A stretch of 64,000 bases of DNA from Kondoa malvinella (taxonomy: Eukaryota; Basidiomycota; Agaricostilbomycetes; Agaricostilbales; Kondoaceae). Both the position numbers and the translations under genes were made by a program. Location of the stretch: NCBI GenBank assembly GCA_039545315.1, contig BCIM01000007.1, positions 79,693 to 143,692 of the forward strand. The letters run 5' to 3'. Shown here piece by piece: positions 14,701 to 27,150 of this stretch. The notes beneath the pieces were generated by a model. The model ran no database searches. It had not been told where the DNA came from and saw only the letters and a list, made by a program, of their open reading frames with translations. Numbering within the stretch: the stretch's first letter is position 1; the number at the start of each line of letters is the position of its first letter.

Positions 14701-15415
14701 GGTCGCTGGATTCTTCTTGGTACTGGTATATAGTAGCGCAGTGTAGTATCCTGCAAAGTGAACGCCGACGAGTGCGAGAGACGAGTGCGGCTTTTGCGGC
14801 GCAGAGTGCTGGCGGTGTCACATCTTGCCTGGATCAGCGGACAGGCGGTATCGCCTTGTGCAAAGTATAAAGAAGAGATTGGAAGCAATTGACACCGGCC
14901 AGCCACTAAAACAAAGCAGACCGATATAGACCAGAAGGAAGCACGTTGCACGAAGCGGACATCGTGTGATGAGAAAGTTTCAAAAGTCAGAGGAACAGGT
15001 CGCTACCGCGGCACGAATAGCGCATTTGCTGAATCACCCAGAAAGGGGATGACGCGATTGACCCAATGGGAGACTTTTCGATTCGATGCCGGATCAGGTG
15101 AACTGCGCTCAAACAACAGAGAGGAATAGAGATAAGAGACATAGATACTATAGAGTGCGCATAAGTGGACGAAGGAGATAAGGTCCATCATCAGCGAGAG
15201 CCGACCGGGGAAAGGCGAGTCCGGAAACTGTTACATCTTTCTCTTAACCACGACACTCGACTCAATTTTTTGGGATCTGCATCAAGATAGGCCAGCCCTA
15301 CATTGGAGACGATAACAAGTCTCTTTGCAGACGTCAAAGACGAGAAAGGAAGTATTTTCCTGGAGTCCCCAAGTGCTGCCAAAGCCTAAGCTCGTGGGGG
15401 TGTGCGTAAGTCGAG
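14701..15415. other. intergenic, no gene recognised
   Basis: About 715 bp between membrane paralogue B and the zinc-finger gene. Antisense open frames exist but show no family features. Probably the promoter and 5' leader of the regulator at 15416. Confidence 0.4.
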
Positions 15416-17722
15416 ATGGCCGCAACCCCAGAATCTCCTTTGGACCCACCTGCTGGCCCTTCTGAGGCTCCCAAAATCAATACACCTGCGCCTGCCAAAA
15501 CAGCTGCAGATTATGCCATTGACAAGTCTCAAATTCCAAGGTACGTCTTGTTGGAGCATGACACTGCATGAATGGTCACTAATGTTTTCCTCTCTCTTTT
15601 CACTTTCTTCCTCATCTCTTTCATTTCGTCTTTTGACTCTTGTCTTTTAATTGTTAAGGTTTGTCGTGTTTTTTTTTCCTGATAAGAAAGTTTCCGATTG
15701 GCTCATCGTGTCGCGTCGATCTCACAGACCTTACAAATGCCCACTATGCGATCGTGCATTCTATCGCTTGGAACATCAAAGTCGACACATTCGAACTCAC
15801 ACTGGCGAAAAACCTCATGCTTGCACCTTTCCCGGTTGCATAAAGAAGTTCAGCCGCTCGGATGAATTGACTCGGCACGCTAGGATTCACACTAATCCTG
15901 GAGGTAACAAGAGAGGGAAAAAGGCTTCGCAGACGGCTGGGCAAGCAGGGAGCTCGAAAACAGCAGAAAAGAAGCAAGAAGCCACTCCACTTAGAGTAGG
16001 CTCTGGCGTCTCCTCTGTCCTGCTTGATACTGACCTTCATACTTGCTCCAGGTGCCAGATGAAGCCGCGCAGTCGCCTGCTGGATTTCCTCAGCAGCAGC
16101 AAAACATGGCCGGTCACCCAATGAATGGTTACCCCTACCCTTACCCTCCTTACGGCTATGGACCACCAATGCCAGGCTACCCGTATGGTGTGCCAATGCC
16201 CCCTTATGGGTATCAGTATCCGGGCAATCAAGGCATGCCGCCAAATTGGCAACAGATACAACAGCAACAGCAGCAACAACAGCAGCAACAAGCTGGCAGC
16301 AATCCTCAGAACCAGCAACGAACATCAACGGGTATGCCAATGATGCCGATGGCTGCTCTTGCCAATGCTGCGACCTACGAAATTGAACGCCAAGCCGACA
16401 TTGACAGACGCAGCGGCGATACACCTCCAAATGGCAACTCGCCTTACGAGCAGAATGGCAACCCACTCGCAGGCTATCCCTACGGCGCTGGCTGGCCTCA
16501 AGGCTTCCCTTACCCAGGCTACAACATGATGTCACCCTATGGCGGTAACATTGGCTCGCAAGCAAATTCCTCGAACGGCGACGCAAATGTCATGCCTTCT
16601 TTTGATCCATCATCGTTTGGACAGCCGAAGCCGGATCCTGCTTCACCTGCCATGGCGGAACAAACGGCAAAGCCGTCCGAAGGTACCAACATCACAAGTC
16701 AGTCTCCCCCTCACCATCAGTGGCCACCAGGAGTCCAAGCCGAGAGTTCTAGCTTTTTTCGCCATAGACCCCAATTTGCTACAGGGCTAGCCCCTTCGAC
16801 AGATACGTCTCGCCAACCAAGTCCTGAACCGAATCACCACAGCTCTGACAATGGTTCTCCACCGCCTCCCAACATGCCATCCATGCCCTTTCGCGCCGAC
16901 ATGAATGCATTCACGCCTTCTGGCTCACCCATGTTGGCGCCTCTTCGCGGTCTTTCCCTCCTTCAGCAGCAACAACAGCAGCATATGGGTTTTCAGACTG
17001 GCTCCCGCAGTGGAGCCGATACCCCGATCACACCTTACAGCCTTTCTAGACCCGGTTCTCCCAACCACCACACGCCTACGCTCAAATTTGGCTCAGATGG
17101 GACATTAGACAGTTCGAGAAACGATCTGGTGCAGCATGATTTGCCTTCGCATCACCAGCATGCTCCTCGGCCGCACAAGACGATGGGTCCTTATTCAGGT
17201 CATGTGTCAAAGAGTCGGCCTGGTAGTCCGACATTGGATGGCAGTGGGAGTCTGATTGCGCAGTATCACCTGTCTTCGGGTGGATCAGGTTCAGCAAGCG
17301 AAGTGAGCACGCCATCGGACGTCCCTGGTACCCTGTCTTACATGATGGAAGGTGACAGCAAGTCCGCTTCGCGAGGCCTTCACGGACATCTGAACGACAT
17401 TCTTCTCCCTTCGACCACAGCCGCTAGTTCTCTTCCACCAGTTTCATCACTTGAAGGCTCGCCGTCGCATTTGGCAAACTATTCTCGCGTCTCGCATACA
17501 CGATCAGCACCGGCTTCGAGAGCAGGTTCACCAGATGTCGAAACGGATTCTGAAACGCCTACGAATGCAATCAGTCTGAACAAGGGAACGAGCGAGTCGC
17601 ATTTGCCATCGCTGTTGGGAGGAGGGTCGAATGTTTGGGGTCCGCCGGGTGAAGTGAGCAGGAGATCGAGCAGTACGACGAGTTGGGCGACAGGGTTCTC
17701 TATGACGCCGATGGGTCAATAG
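15416..17722 (+). CDS. CreA/Mig1-type C2H2 carbon-catabolite repressor
   Basis: Three exons, roughly 690 residues. Exon 1 (15416 to about 15541) encodes [15 protein letters not shown] and ends SQIPR. A long intron of about 185 nt follows. Exon 2 opens with two C2H2 fingers at about residues 44-100: [19 protein letters not shown] and [21 protein letters not shown], with the RTHTGEKPH linker. The RLEHQSRH and RSDELTRH helices are those of Mig1/CreA, which bind SYGGRG-type sites. A 57-nt intron joins TPLR to VPDEAAQ. The rest is low complexity: a Gly/Pro/Tyr-rich stretch, a polyglutamine run (about 16252-16290), and many Ser/Pro segments. Family role: nuclear repression of alternative carbon-source genes when glucose is present. 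The frame is intact. Confidence 0.88.
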
Positions 17723-18304
17723 AGTCGATCAGGTCAGTAAATTCGCGTTTGCTGTTGACTTTCAACTCAGTCGAGGGTCTATTGACAGTCAATCTCCATC
17801 GTGCCACTGTCCCAACCGCAGCGCACAGCATCCGCTCGCACCTAGTAATTACGAGCTCCTTGGCAACAGACACCCTCAAATCTTCCTTCTAATTCATCAA
17901 TCACCACTTTAGAGCTGTCAATAGTACAAGAGCCCAAGAACGCACCATGTAGATACAAGATTCTCTATTACTTCTTCAAGGCCCACGCATCAAAACGACT
18001 GCGCGCAAGAAAAGAGTCAAGAGGCGTTCTTTTAGCATTTATCTCAAGCATGAAAGGTCTAATTGGATGGACATTTGCTGTAGCTTTGCATAGAAGCTTC
18101 CTGTATTCGTAGTCTTTAGAAGCGAATGCAGACTTTTACCACTTGAATACTTTCTGTTCTGTCTCGCTCTGATCGAGAAACACGGGGCAAGCATATGCTA
18201 CAAATCCAAACACTGAACAATTACAAGAATTACACGATAGCAATCGTCCTACTGAATTGGTCATGATGAGGGAATGTCGAAGTGTGCTGATATATGTTCA
18301 TATA
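17723..18304. other. intergenic, convergent 3' flanks
   Basis: About 580 bp between two convergent genes. Nothing beyond probable 3' untranslated regions was seen. Confidence 0.4.
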
Positions 18305-19299
18305 CTAGTACTGATGAATAGCGAAAGTGTCTGTCATGATGTAGGTCGTAGCGCTGGGTCGTCTAGATCCATCTTTAGTGCATGTTGAACCTGTTCGCGG
18401 ACGCGAATCTGAGACTCTATTAAGAGTAACAGGGAGAGCCAGACGAACCTCTGACATCGCTGCATTGAATTTCACCGTCGTGCCTTGACCCGAATCCTCG
18501 CTCGTGTTTTGTTGGGCGGCTTTAGGCAAAGGAAGAGCTTTCTCATTTGTCCAATTCGATGGAATGCCTTTAGCTGAACTGGACAGTTTGAGCGGTTGTG
18601 TAGGCAGTTGCGCTCGATCTGGGCTGTTTACTGGGACACTCCGTATTACGCCTACGAGACAATCAGGATACAGTACAATATGACAAGGGAAGAACAGCTG
18701 ACTAGGTGTGATTGCAGGCGGTGGTTTCCTGGACTGCCTCTTATCCACCTTCTGTCCCTTCTCGACGACAACAACAACATTCTCATCTTGCACTAGAGGT
18801 GATGGTCGCGTAGTTGTTAATGTTAAGGGCTCTGAGTGTGGGATTTCTGCTAGCTGAGGCAAAGGTTTGCCTGATGGGAAATACAATGTCGGGCTGAGTG
18901 GATCTCCATTCAAAGGTGAAGAGAGCGCTTCAAGGATCTCGTCTAGGTTGGCTTTCTACTATGCTGTCAGCTCGAGTAACAGGTCAAGATGCTCGAAGAC
19001 TCACTTCGATAGCTGCGCCGCCCATACCAGCTCCTGAATTGACGTGCTTAAAATCCCTAGGCTGGCTTATCGATATCTTTGCGACCTGTCCCTAGCATCA
19101 GCTTGCAATTATTTCAGACAGCATCGAAGGGGCGCACTTTGCGTCGAGCAGGGGCATCAGTCGAATTTCGCTTGGATTGCAATTTCTGTGGACTGCGTTG
19201 AGCTAGCCCTACTGGAGCAGGCTGAGAGTTGTAGCGCCGGCCAGCGGAGCGCGGTAGAGTGTCGTGCGCGTCCCGCCTCAAACACGAAAGCAAGGCCAT
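18305..19299 (-). CDS. CRIB (p21-Rho-binding) domain protein
   Basis: Exon 1 (19299-19117) encodes MALLSCLRRDAHDTL and a basic region ending RRKVRPFDA. Exon 2 (about 19080-19010) reads VAKISISQPRDFKHVNSGAG, matching the CRIB consensus ISxPxxFxHxxH apart from the last His. The last exon continues KANLDEILEALSS into a Pro/Ser-rich tail. Family role: binding GTP-loaded Cdc42/Rac; small CRIB proteins act in cell polarity. The Cys at residue 6 could be a lipid-modification site (inference). The first intron would be only 34 nt, shorter than others here, so that junction is less sure. Overall about 280 residues. Stop at 18305. Confidence 0.72.
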
Positions 19300-19456
19300 C
19301 TTGGGAGATCAAAGGGAGTGCAGATATCGATTGGTACCACTAGGTATACCAGAGCAGATGTCGAAAGGTATAACCTAGTTCGAAAGACTATAGAAACGCT
19401 CCAGGCGGTCGACAGGATCAAAGCGCGCATCCCTATTTTGTTTCAGCCATGACGCG

Positions 19457-20274
19457 ATGTCTGCTACTACAACTCAAGCTGTATCTACAGAGTTGCAATG
19501 ACTCCTTCAGATCGCTTTGAGGGTCTCTCTTGGCTTCACTCGCTCAGATTCATGATATACCTTCCATAGTTTTCTCTTTGTGTCGAGTCATCTGAGTCGG
19601 CAGTGCTTGACCTTCGTCTCTTCTCTTTTCTCTCTTCTTGCTCTTGCAAACAGCGATATGCAAGCACAGACCGTCTAAATCCAGCTTGTGACTGCGGATA
19701 AACCGGATATAGCCCACGGTCTGGTTCAAGAGTATCATGACGTTCAAGGATTCAAGCCAGAGGGTAGAGAAAGCCAGACCACTAATAGCAAGGTAATAAT
19801 GCGTCTGTTCACAACAAACATGATGTTCACGGAATCGCAGTACTGGACTTCAGATGGTTGTGCGACTTGGCTGGCGATCGTCGACGAAACTCCAGCGGGT
19901 ATAGTGATTCTACGCCCTTGTCCTGGTGTAGAAGGAGCAAAGGAATGCAAGCGACTTTATGTCCGCGAGAATTGCCGGTGCGTGCCATTGACAGGTCGTA
20001 TCTAAGTAGAAATTGACTCTTCCGCAGAGGTAAAAAAGTCGGCGATAGATTGATGGATGCAGTAGAAGTCTGGACAAGAGCAGAAGGTAGCCGATCAGTT
20101 TATCTTGATTGCCATACAAAGAGGATAGCGGCTGTCAAACTATACCGATCCCGAGGTTAACGAGGAGATTCCCAGATATAACGAGGATTGGAAGGTGAGC
20201 CCAGAGAAGATATGCAGAACCTTCTGATCTGGCGACACAAGGCGAATGTGTTCATGAAGAAGAGCATGACGTAA
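19457..20274 (+). pseudogene. GNAT-family N-acetyltransferase with a late frameshift
   Basis: The core reads GLVQEYHDVQGF, then WLAIVDETPAGIVILRP and CKRLYVRENCR. A short intron (about 19981-20029) joins this to GKKVGDRLMDAVEVW, the R/Q-x-x-G-x-G/A acetyl-CoA loop region of GNAT enzymes, then YLDCHTKRIAAVKLYRSRG. Directly after RSRG the frame hits TAA (20158-20160). One frame over, the normal ending continues (EEIPRYNEDW), with a 47-nt intron and then ANVFMKKSMT before the TAA at 20272. The break sits at GGTTAACGAG, where two T residues look lost, so this is a recent lesion or a sequence error. Exon 1 (ATG 19457, long intron to about 19680) is uncertain. If the stop is real, the catalytic core is still nearly complete. 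Confidence 0.65.
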
Positions 20275-20524
20275 TCAGGCAGGAAATCTGGAAAACTAAA
20301 ACAGATGGACTCGTTCCGAAGGGAGAACGGACCAAATGAGCGTCTAGTCGGGCGAGAGATGGTTAGGGTGCGATTAAAGCAACTGCAGGCGGTGTGGATG
20401 GTTGATTTTCACAGACGAGGTCGGTTTACATGTCGTGAGCGAGCCATCTGGAAGAGCATTGACGCCCGGTGACCCAATTCACCATCTTGATCACGATACC
20501 GCGGACGGACGGCAATTCAGAACG

Positions 20525-21786
20525 TCATTCGTCGTACATGAGCTCAAGGAAGGGCCGGTCTTTAAAATTCCGCTGCAGACAGAATTCAAGCTCTGCCACC
20601 CTTTGTGATGGTATGTTGCCTACCTCAAGTACCTCTTTCTCGCGCTTGGTGTAATCTTCCGCATCCAAATGTATCTCAACGATCCGCCGTTCCTCTTCCT
20701 CCTCGTCGTCCTCGAAATTCTCGCCGACAAATGCCAACATACCAGCCAGCTCATACCCCGATATCTCACAACCACGAAGCTTGACCGTCTCAATATTTGG
20801 GCCGAGAAACCGCAATGAGTCGGCAGCAAGACCAGTACCATCGACTTCGAGAATTTCGAGTTCCGGCAATAGCTGTAGGAATTCATACTGGACAGGCGAT
20901 GTGGCTTGGGCAAAAGAGTTTTACAGTGTTAGATGCTTCAATTGCGGATGAGCACGGACGATTAAGCTGATAGTTTCATCGATCAACAGCTCTTCGCAGT
21001 TGTGCAGAGCTAATGCATTCAACGTGCGGCACGATTTCATGATCCGTTGCAGATCATTTATATTGAGGTTACAATCGTATAAGTAGAGATCGCGAATACG
21101 CTTTAAGGTGCCTCGTTTGCTATTCACAGATGAGATCGGCGAATCTGGAAATCCAAGACAGGCTTACAAATAAGCCGGGATTGAATGATAGTTATCCAGA
21201 GTAAGTGTGCGTATCCGACGGCGAGCCATACTGTATACGTCGGCAAGAGCGAGACATTCGACGATGCGCTGATGTTCAGGGTCGTAGTCCATCGTAGACA
21301 GCGAATGCAAAAAGTGACAGTCCCTTATGGCACTGGCCATATCTTCGTAGGCTTCGACCAATATTGGGGGATCGTGTAGCTGACGAAGAGCAGAGCACCC
21401 GCGAATCACGTACGGCAGAGGCGTTAGGAAGTAGGATAACCGTTCTGGCGAATCATCCAGAGCGGTGTCGACTATGCTGAAGCGTAAAGATCTGATGTAT
21501 CTGCTTCTGCCAGGTGATTTCATTAGCATAGTGAGAAGTTGCGGCAGCTGTCTAAGATATGTGATGGTGATGTCCTCCAGAAGAGCGGGACCTTGCATTG
21601 CCGCATAGAGAGTCTTGTTGACGGTAAGGCAGCTGTACATGTCTGCCTTATCTTCCTCAGAATCGAATTCGAGAAAGACTTGGATGCATAAGATCTTAGT
21701 TCGCTGCAGCTCGCTGACCCGCCGGTAGCAGACTCACCTTGCTCCCAAATCTCCACGCTCGCTTTACTTGCTGCTGATTGCGCCAT
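20525..21786 (-). pseudogene. F-box/LRR-like protein gene with an in-frame nonsense codon
   Basis: Starts MAQSAASKASVEIWEQ (ATG at 21786), with an intron to VFLEFDSEEDKADMYSC and CLTVNKTLYAAMQGP, an F-box-like opening. Leucine-rich repeats follow: LLEDITITYLRQLPQLL, IRTLTLDNYHSIP, and after an intron IRDLYLYDCNLNINDLQ, LNALALHNCEELLID and HPQLKHLTL. The same frame then has TAA (20921-20923) and continues with repeats (LPELEILEVDG, IETVKLRGCEISG), ending ELMYDE. No intron of suitable phase removes the stop. Either this is a decaying gene or the base is wrong. Family role, if functional: substrate adaptor of SCF ubiquitin ligases. Confidence 0.65.
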
Positions 21787-22247
21787 TGCTCGGTCCTGAT
21801 ACGTGCCAGAGCGCTGTCAAGGGTCGCTCGTCGTTCGACTCGAAGACCAGATCATTCTGGTCGCAGAACCTGATCAACGCGATGTGGATATATATGGCAG
21901 AGGCACGAAGTCTGGGCAATTGAAACCGCAGGAATTGCGCACATAGTAGTGACTTGCCAGTCACGTAATCACAATCTTAGCCGTCGAGCGACGCGGCCAG
22001 GTCCATCAAGCTGCGGTCCGCTTGACCACGATACGACGTAAGATCATACACATACTGTTACATTCAGCACCTGCCGATGCTGCCCCCTTGTTTTAAGCCC
22101 CCTTTTGATGATCACTGCCCCGGTTCAGCCGATAGGACAGGCGGCATCCTCCTCAACAGATTACGCTGAAACGTCTTGTTGTGCTTGTTCATTCGGCATA
22201 CGCTGCACTATCATCAGTTCGACTGCATAGGAGAACCAGGCAACTCA
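21787..22247. other. intergenic, no gene recognised
   Basis: About 460 bp between two minus-strand genes, holding the LRR gene's upstream region and the 3' flank of the next gene. Nothing else seen. Confidence 0.35.
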
Positions 22248-23792
22248 CTAATCAAAACGATGGAAAGACACGCCCGCTTGATCCCTCAACACCTTATTAC
22301 TCCAGTTGCAACTATCATACCACTTTTTACTATTCCCACCTTCTCTATCCCTTTGTAAACTCGCCGACAAGATGGTCAAAGCTGATTGATCCTGTCTTGA
22401 ATTCACTCGATCACTTCCTTCCGGCGCGATGCAAGTTTCGTTCATTGCGCAATCAAGCCAACCTTCTATCATCGGTGTTGCGCCATGGAAGGGGACGAAA
22501 GCAATTACAGTTGCTGCGCAGTCGATTTCTGATAGTGTTAGTTGAGGGCTAGAAGGGACGATAGAATCGAGTGATAAGCCGTAATAGTCCAATGTTCCTT
22601 GATGGAGGTATTTGGCCATGTTCGGTCCCCTGCGAAATGCATCAGCCTGTGCTAAACAATCCCTTCAATCTCTCTCACTTTAGACCAGATCTAGCAGCGA
22701 AAAAGCCTCCGTCTTTTACAGCTTGTCGACCCAGTATTTGGAACGCGTCCGGTTTGGAAGGGTCAACATAAGTACCGCTATCGATCCAAACTACTGGGAC
22801 TTGTAGATCTTGTAGGCCTTCTTGTTCCCGGAGCGCAAGTACTTCCAGCCAGACTTCGTATGTCGCTCCAGCCTGTCAATTCGACCCACTGTGTAAGTTA
22901 CAAGATGCAACTAAGAGTGGTCATCACTGACCTTCCAAGCATATTGACCATGTTCAGGCCTAGGCGTTCCATCACTTTCCGTCATTCTCCAAAACTCCGG
23001 ATAAGCATCCCAATTGAAATCTCTTGCGCCAGTCAAGTAATCAGGATGAGAGCGAACCAAACGATGAATGTAGCTTCTTTGTTCCGAAGTGAGGCCTATG
23101 TCGTAGAATATGATCTGAGGTTTCTTTGATTCCGGTAGAGAGAGCGAGTTGCTGTGTAGGTTCGCTAGCAGGTTCGTCAATTGACCTGCGAGCATCAGTG
23201 TGAGTTAAGTACTGGAGCAGTCAAAGGAAATGAGCTTACAGAAATGTGTCTCGTCCGTTGCAGTGACAAGTGTAGGTCTACGCGGATCTATGGTGAACTC
23301 AGGGTAGCTCTCTCGTATTGGCTCTGAGGCTTCTTCTTCTACTACTGGATTAAGGAAATCTTCATCAAATTCTGGCTCTGGCGTTTTCGCTTCTGGTTCT
23401 ATCGTCTCTTCTTCAACATCTTCTTCGAGCGACAGGACCTCTTCTTCTGTCCTCATATCATCCTCTGTAGTCGTCTGGGTGGTCTCTTCATCGAGGACAG
23501 GCCTTTCAAGTTCTTCAAAAGCAGGTCGTCTCATCTCTTCTTCGAAATCAGGTCGTGCTTTCTCCAGCGGAACATCAACCTCCCATCGTTCTTTCTCCAT
23601 AGGCAAGAAATCCCATAATTTCGCGGCCAAAGGTTTCTCTTCAGCATTGTACGTAGCTGGATCAGGTCGAATCATGGCCAGAGCGCGTTGTTGATCAATG
23701 TTACTTGCTGTTAGTACCAACAGACCGGAAACGAGGATGATGATGAGGATAAAGAGCCGCGAAGGGGAAGGACGCGCGAGTAGACTTGACAT
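22248..23792 (-). CDS. type II membrane protein, glycosyltransferase-like (DUF1647-type)
   Basis: The N-terminus has a short cytoplasmic tail and one membrane anchor (RLFILIIILVSGLLVLTAS, about residues 12-30). A Glu-rich stem (residues 50-165) and then a lumenal domain follow: RPTLVTATDETHF, KKPQIIFYDIGLTSEQ, DFNWDAYPEFWRM, TYEVWLEVLALREQEG, VPVVWIDSGTYVDP and GPNMAKYLHQGTLDYYGLS. The pattern of IIFYDIGL followed by VVWIDSGTY is like the DxD-containing cores of DUF1647/GT-A-type Golgi enzymes. Substrate unknown. Four exons with short introns; one intron (after RSGLK) restores the frame exactly. Stop at 22248. A Golgi or ER role is inferred from topology. Confidence 0.68.
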
Positions 23793-24106
23793 GTCGAATA
23801 TCGCGATAGTTCGAATTGGCTCTGAAAGCTAGGGAACGTTGACTAGAAGCTTCTGTAGAGTAGGCCGGGTGCTTTCACGTAGGCTAGAAGCCGATAGAGC
23901 CGCCTAAGCCAAGGGTGGAAACGACTTTTTGGTATATTTCTCTCGAGACTCGCCAGGAGCCAAGGACAGGGTATCGCTGAGTTGGGCAGTAGGTATATGG
24001 TCTTGTGACTGCTTGAACAGCCTGAAGAGGCCAAAGTGGGTATTCGTTTGAGAAGAAGCTCTTTGCTGCACGCGCCTGCCTTCAGAAGGTTCGACTCAAA
24101 CCGATC

Positions 24107-26940
24107 ATGTCGCTCAATTTGAGCGATGCTGCTATCATGCAAGGTGAGCTATGCTTCTCACTGTGTGTACATATGGCCTGTCTGCTCTGTCTGCGCTGCG
24201 AGGATTGGGTGATTGTTTGTTCTTGGTCATGCTGTCCTCGCTGCTTCTGCCCTTCTGCCATTCCTGCTCTGCTGTGCAGGCTAGCATCTCCAAGTTCCCT
24301 ATAGAGTATGGGCTGTCTCCCAGAACGCGTCTCATACATCGTGTGCTGCAGCATACAACGACGTAGCTTCTGCCAGTGCAAACGATTTCATGATTCTCGA
24401 CTACTTAGGCTCAAGAGATACATTGCACGTCGCTTCAACTTCCTCAGGTGGACTAGAAGCAATGAAAGTTCATCTATCCAAACCATCACAAGACGCTCGT
24501 TTTGGCCTATTGAACGTAGAAAACCGATTGCTCCTTTGGTCCTTCTTACCTACTGATTCACTTAGCGGGGTGAAGAGAGCAAGATCGTTAGTCCATCAAA
24601 GAACACTCGCATCTGCTTTGAAGCACTATGCTTCGTTGAGCGTTTCCAACGTCGACACTTTCTCCCATGCTATTGTTCGGTCCAAGCTACGGCTCGACGG
24701 CGGCTCTGGTTCGCTACCACCATCACCCAACATCCAACAATCTCATTTCTCTTCAAGACCAGTATCGCCTAATCCACCTTTGCAAGCTAAAACATCACAA
24801 AGCGATCTTCGACCTCCAGCATTACCAACGAAAGACTTGCGCACCTCTACTTCTTCAGCAAAATCGAGTCCTACGCACCTCAGTCCGCGGTCAGATCATT
24901 CTTTCACGCACCAACAAGCACAACAACAGAGAGCTTCTGATCTAGGGAGGGAGTCACCAATCTTCTCTACTATGACGACCTCACATTCAGATGAAGACGA
25001 TGAATCTATCAGACCTAATCAGAACGGGCTCTCCATCTCTAATCTACCACAACCATTACCTTCACCTATCGCTATGCCTAATAGCTACATGCAAACCGCG
25101 CCGAGCAGTCACATGCCCTTATCAGCTGTACCAAACGCTGCAACACAATCATCAGCAGTAAGTAACATAGCTATCCGACATGAACCAGCTCCTACTCCAC
25201 CTATTCACACTGAGCAAAATCAAGATGATAGTCTGACGCGAACAACAAGCGAAAGTGAGGATATCAAAAGGCTTTATCAATCCACTCACACCGATTCTGC
25301 TCAATCGCCTCAATCGTATTTCGGTCAAGAACAGAATCATCTCACCCAGAGTCAGAATCAAGGACAAGGACAGCCAGGCCTTGCCTACAACCAAGATCAA
25401 ACTCAGCTAGGACATGGTCAGAGTCAGTTAGGGCAAGGACAATCAGAAAGAAGTCGAACAGTCAGTGCCAATTCGACCACGTCTAGTTCTGGTAGACCTG
25501 GTCCTACAAGAATTACGCCGCCCAGTATCACACCTCCTTCTCGGGAACTTGAAAACGCTCATATTAATGGCGGAGGTACGCGTGGTTATACTCTTTCGGC
25601 TTTGAGCTGATTCGATCATTTGCAACCGCGCACAGCGCAAGAACAACAAAAAACCGAGTACACCTCATCAGCGATTCAGCAGAATACAGCACAAGGTACG
25701 GAGGGACGTCTACCTGTTGGCTTTGCTGACTGTAAGCGTTTACTGCTGTACAGAAAGGTCTTCACATAGGCCTGAAAACCCCTTGCTGTCGGATCATCAG
25801 CAAGAGTACAGCAAGCAAGGTACGCTTGGAGCACGTAGTTTTGGCCTTGTGCTGATGAACTCGCACTCCATGTGTACAGGATTACAGCAGCCAAATTACC
25901 CCGCTTCGTCAGCATCACAGCAAGACTATACAGGTCAAAGTATGTCGAGCGATGGACTTTCAGCCTGTGCTGAGATACTTTTCGTCACTGTCACAGTTCA
26001 CTCTCCTAGTACTGTATCACAAAGAGCGTACGACCCAACGCACCAATCCGCACGAACATCCTTTTCTCCTTCACAGCCTACTTCACCCCGTCAATCGCAC
26101 GAACAGTCTTCCCTGAACCAGCCTGCCTCGCCGCGATCAAAAGACGAGCAAGCAGAAGAAGCAGAAAGACAAGAAGCAGCTGAACGTATGCGATTGGAAG
26201 CTGATCGGATCGCGCAAGTCGAAAGGGAAGCTGCTATCCGAGCAGAAGAGGAAGAGACATCTCGGATAGCTGAAGAACGTCGAGTGGAAGAAGAACGGCG
26301 GCGTGTTGCTGACGAAGAGCAGCGAAAGGCAGAGAATGAGAGACGACTGAAAGCAGAGGAAGCTGAGCGAGTCAAAGAACAAGCTAGGAGAAGAGAAGAA
26401 TTGACTACGCGAATAAAGGGAAAGAAAGATGCTGGGCAAGTCATGCTTGAAGGATGGGTGAATGCGCAAGGCGCAAACTCGATCGTGAGTGCTCTTGTCG
26501 CCGTTCGGGCTGAGGCTGACAACTCGTAGATGTGGAGAAGGAGGTATTTCAAGCTGCATCCGACGAGGCTTGATCTATACAAGAGTCAGACGGTCAGGGT
26601 AGACCCCTGTTGCTGCGACCTTGGCTCAAAAACTTTGATCTCGACAGGATCTGGATAAAGCGATACAAGTCGTCGATCTGAACTCGTCTACACGGCTCGC
26701 AGATGGGATAGAAGACGAGTCGAGTCTGCCTCATTCATTCACTCTAAGGTGAGTTCAATGCCTTCCAATTGTGAATTTGTCCCCAGACGAATATACTCTC
26801 ACAGCTTCAAGGATGATGAGTCTCGGATCTTCTATTGTGACTCAGAGGTATGTCTGCAGTGTCAGGCTAGGCTACGCTAAACATTCATGCAGGAGGACAA
26901 GGAGATTTTGACATCTGCACTTGAGATGACTTGCGCATGA
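24107..26940 (+). CDS. ADF-H / coiled-coil / PH domain protein
   Basis: Exon 1 (ATG 24107) reads MSLNLSDAAIMQ. A 207-nt intron leads to AYNDVASASANDFMILDYLG. Together with LHVASTSSGGLEAMKVHL and ARFGLLNVENRLLLWSFLP, this is an ADF-homology domain (about residues 1-140) of the actin-binding drebrin/coactosin type. A Ser/Gln/Pro-rich region follows, cut by several introns with GTACG donors. Next is an Arg/Glu coiled coil (AERMRLEADRIAQVERE, about 26150-26410). The C-terminal PH domain starts GWVNAQGANSIMWRRRYFKL and ends ILTSALEMTCA. Family knowledge: ADF-H domains bind actin; PH domains bind phosphoinositides. Linking actin to membranes is therefore inferred. Four introns interrupt the PH domain. 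Intact, about 690 residues. Confidence 0.75.
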
Positions 26941-27150
26941 AATTTGGTCTCTATAATTTCGAGGGTTACAGTGTAGCAGTATTTATTGCAGTATATATTG
27001 GATGAGGTCTGCTAGAACTCGGGCTTCAGCAGGAAGCTCAGGATATACTTTTTCCAAAAACGAAAACCACAAGCTCACAAAAGTTTCCTCTCAACCCGAA
27101 CCTCCCCTCATCTCTCCCATCGAGAATCCCCCTTCGACAGAGAACACAAG

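Noticed and set aside
16252..16290. CAG-type repeat as a mobile or satellite repeat
   Set aside because: It is the in-frame polyglutamine run of the zinc-finger regulator.
24070..24100. GGTTCGACTC resembling a tRNA T loop
   Set aside because: Neighbouring sequence does not fold into the other tRNA arms and lies directly before the ADF-H gene start.
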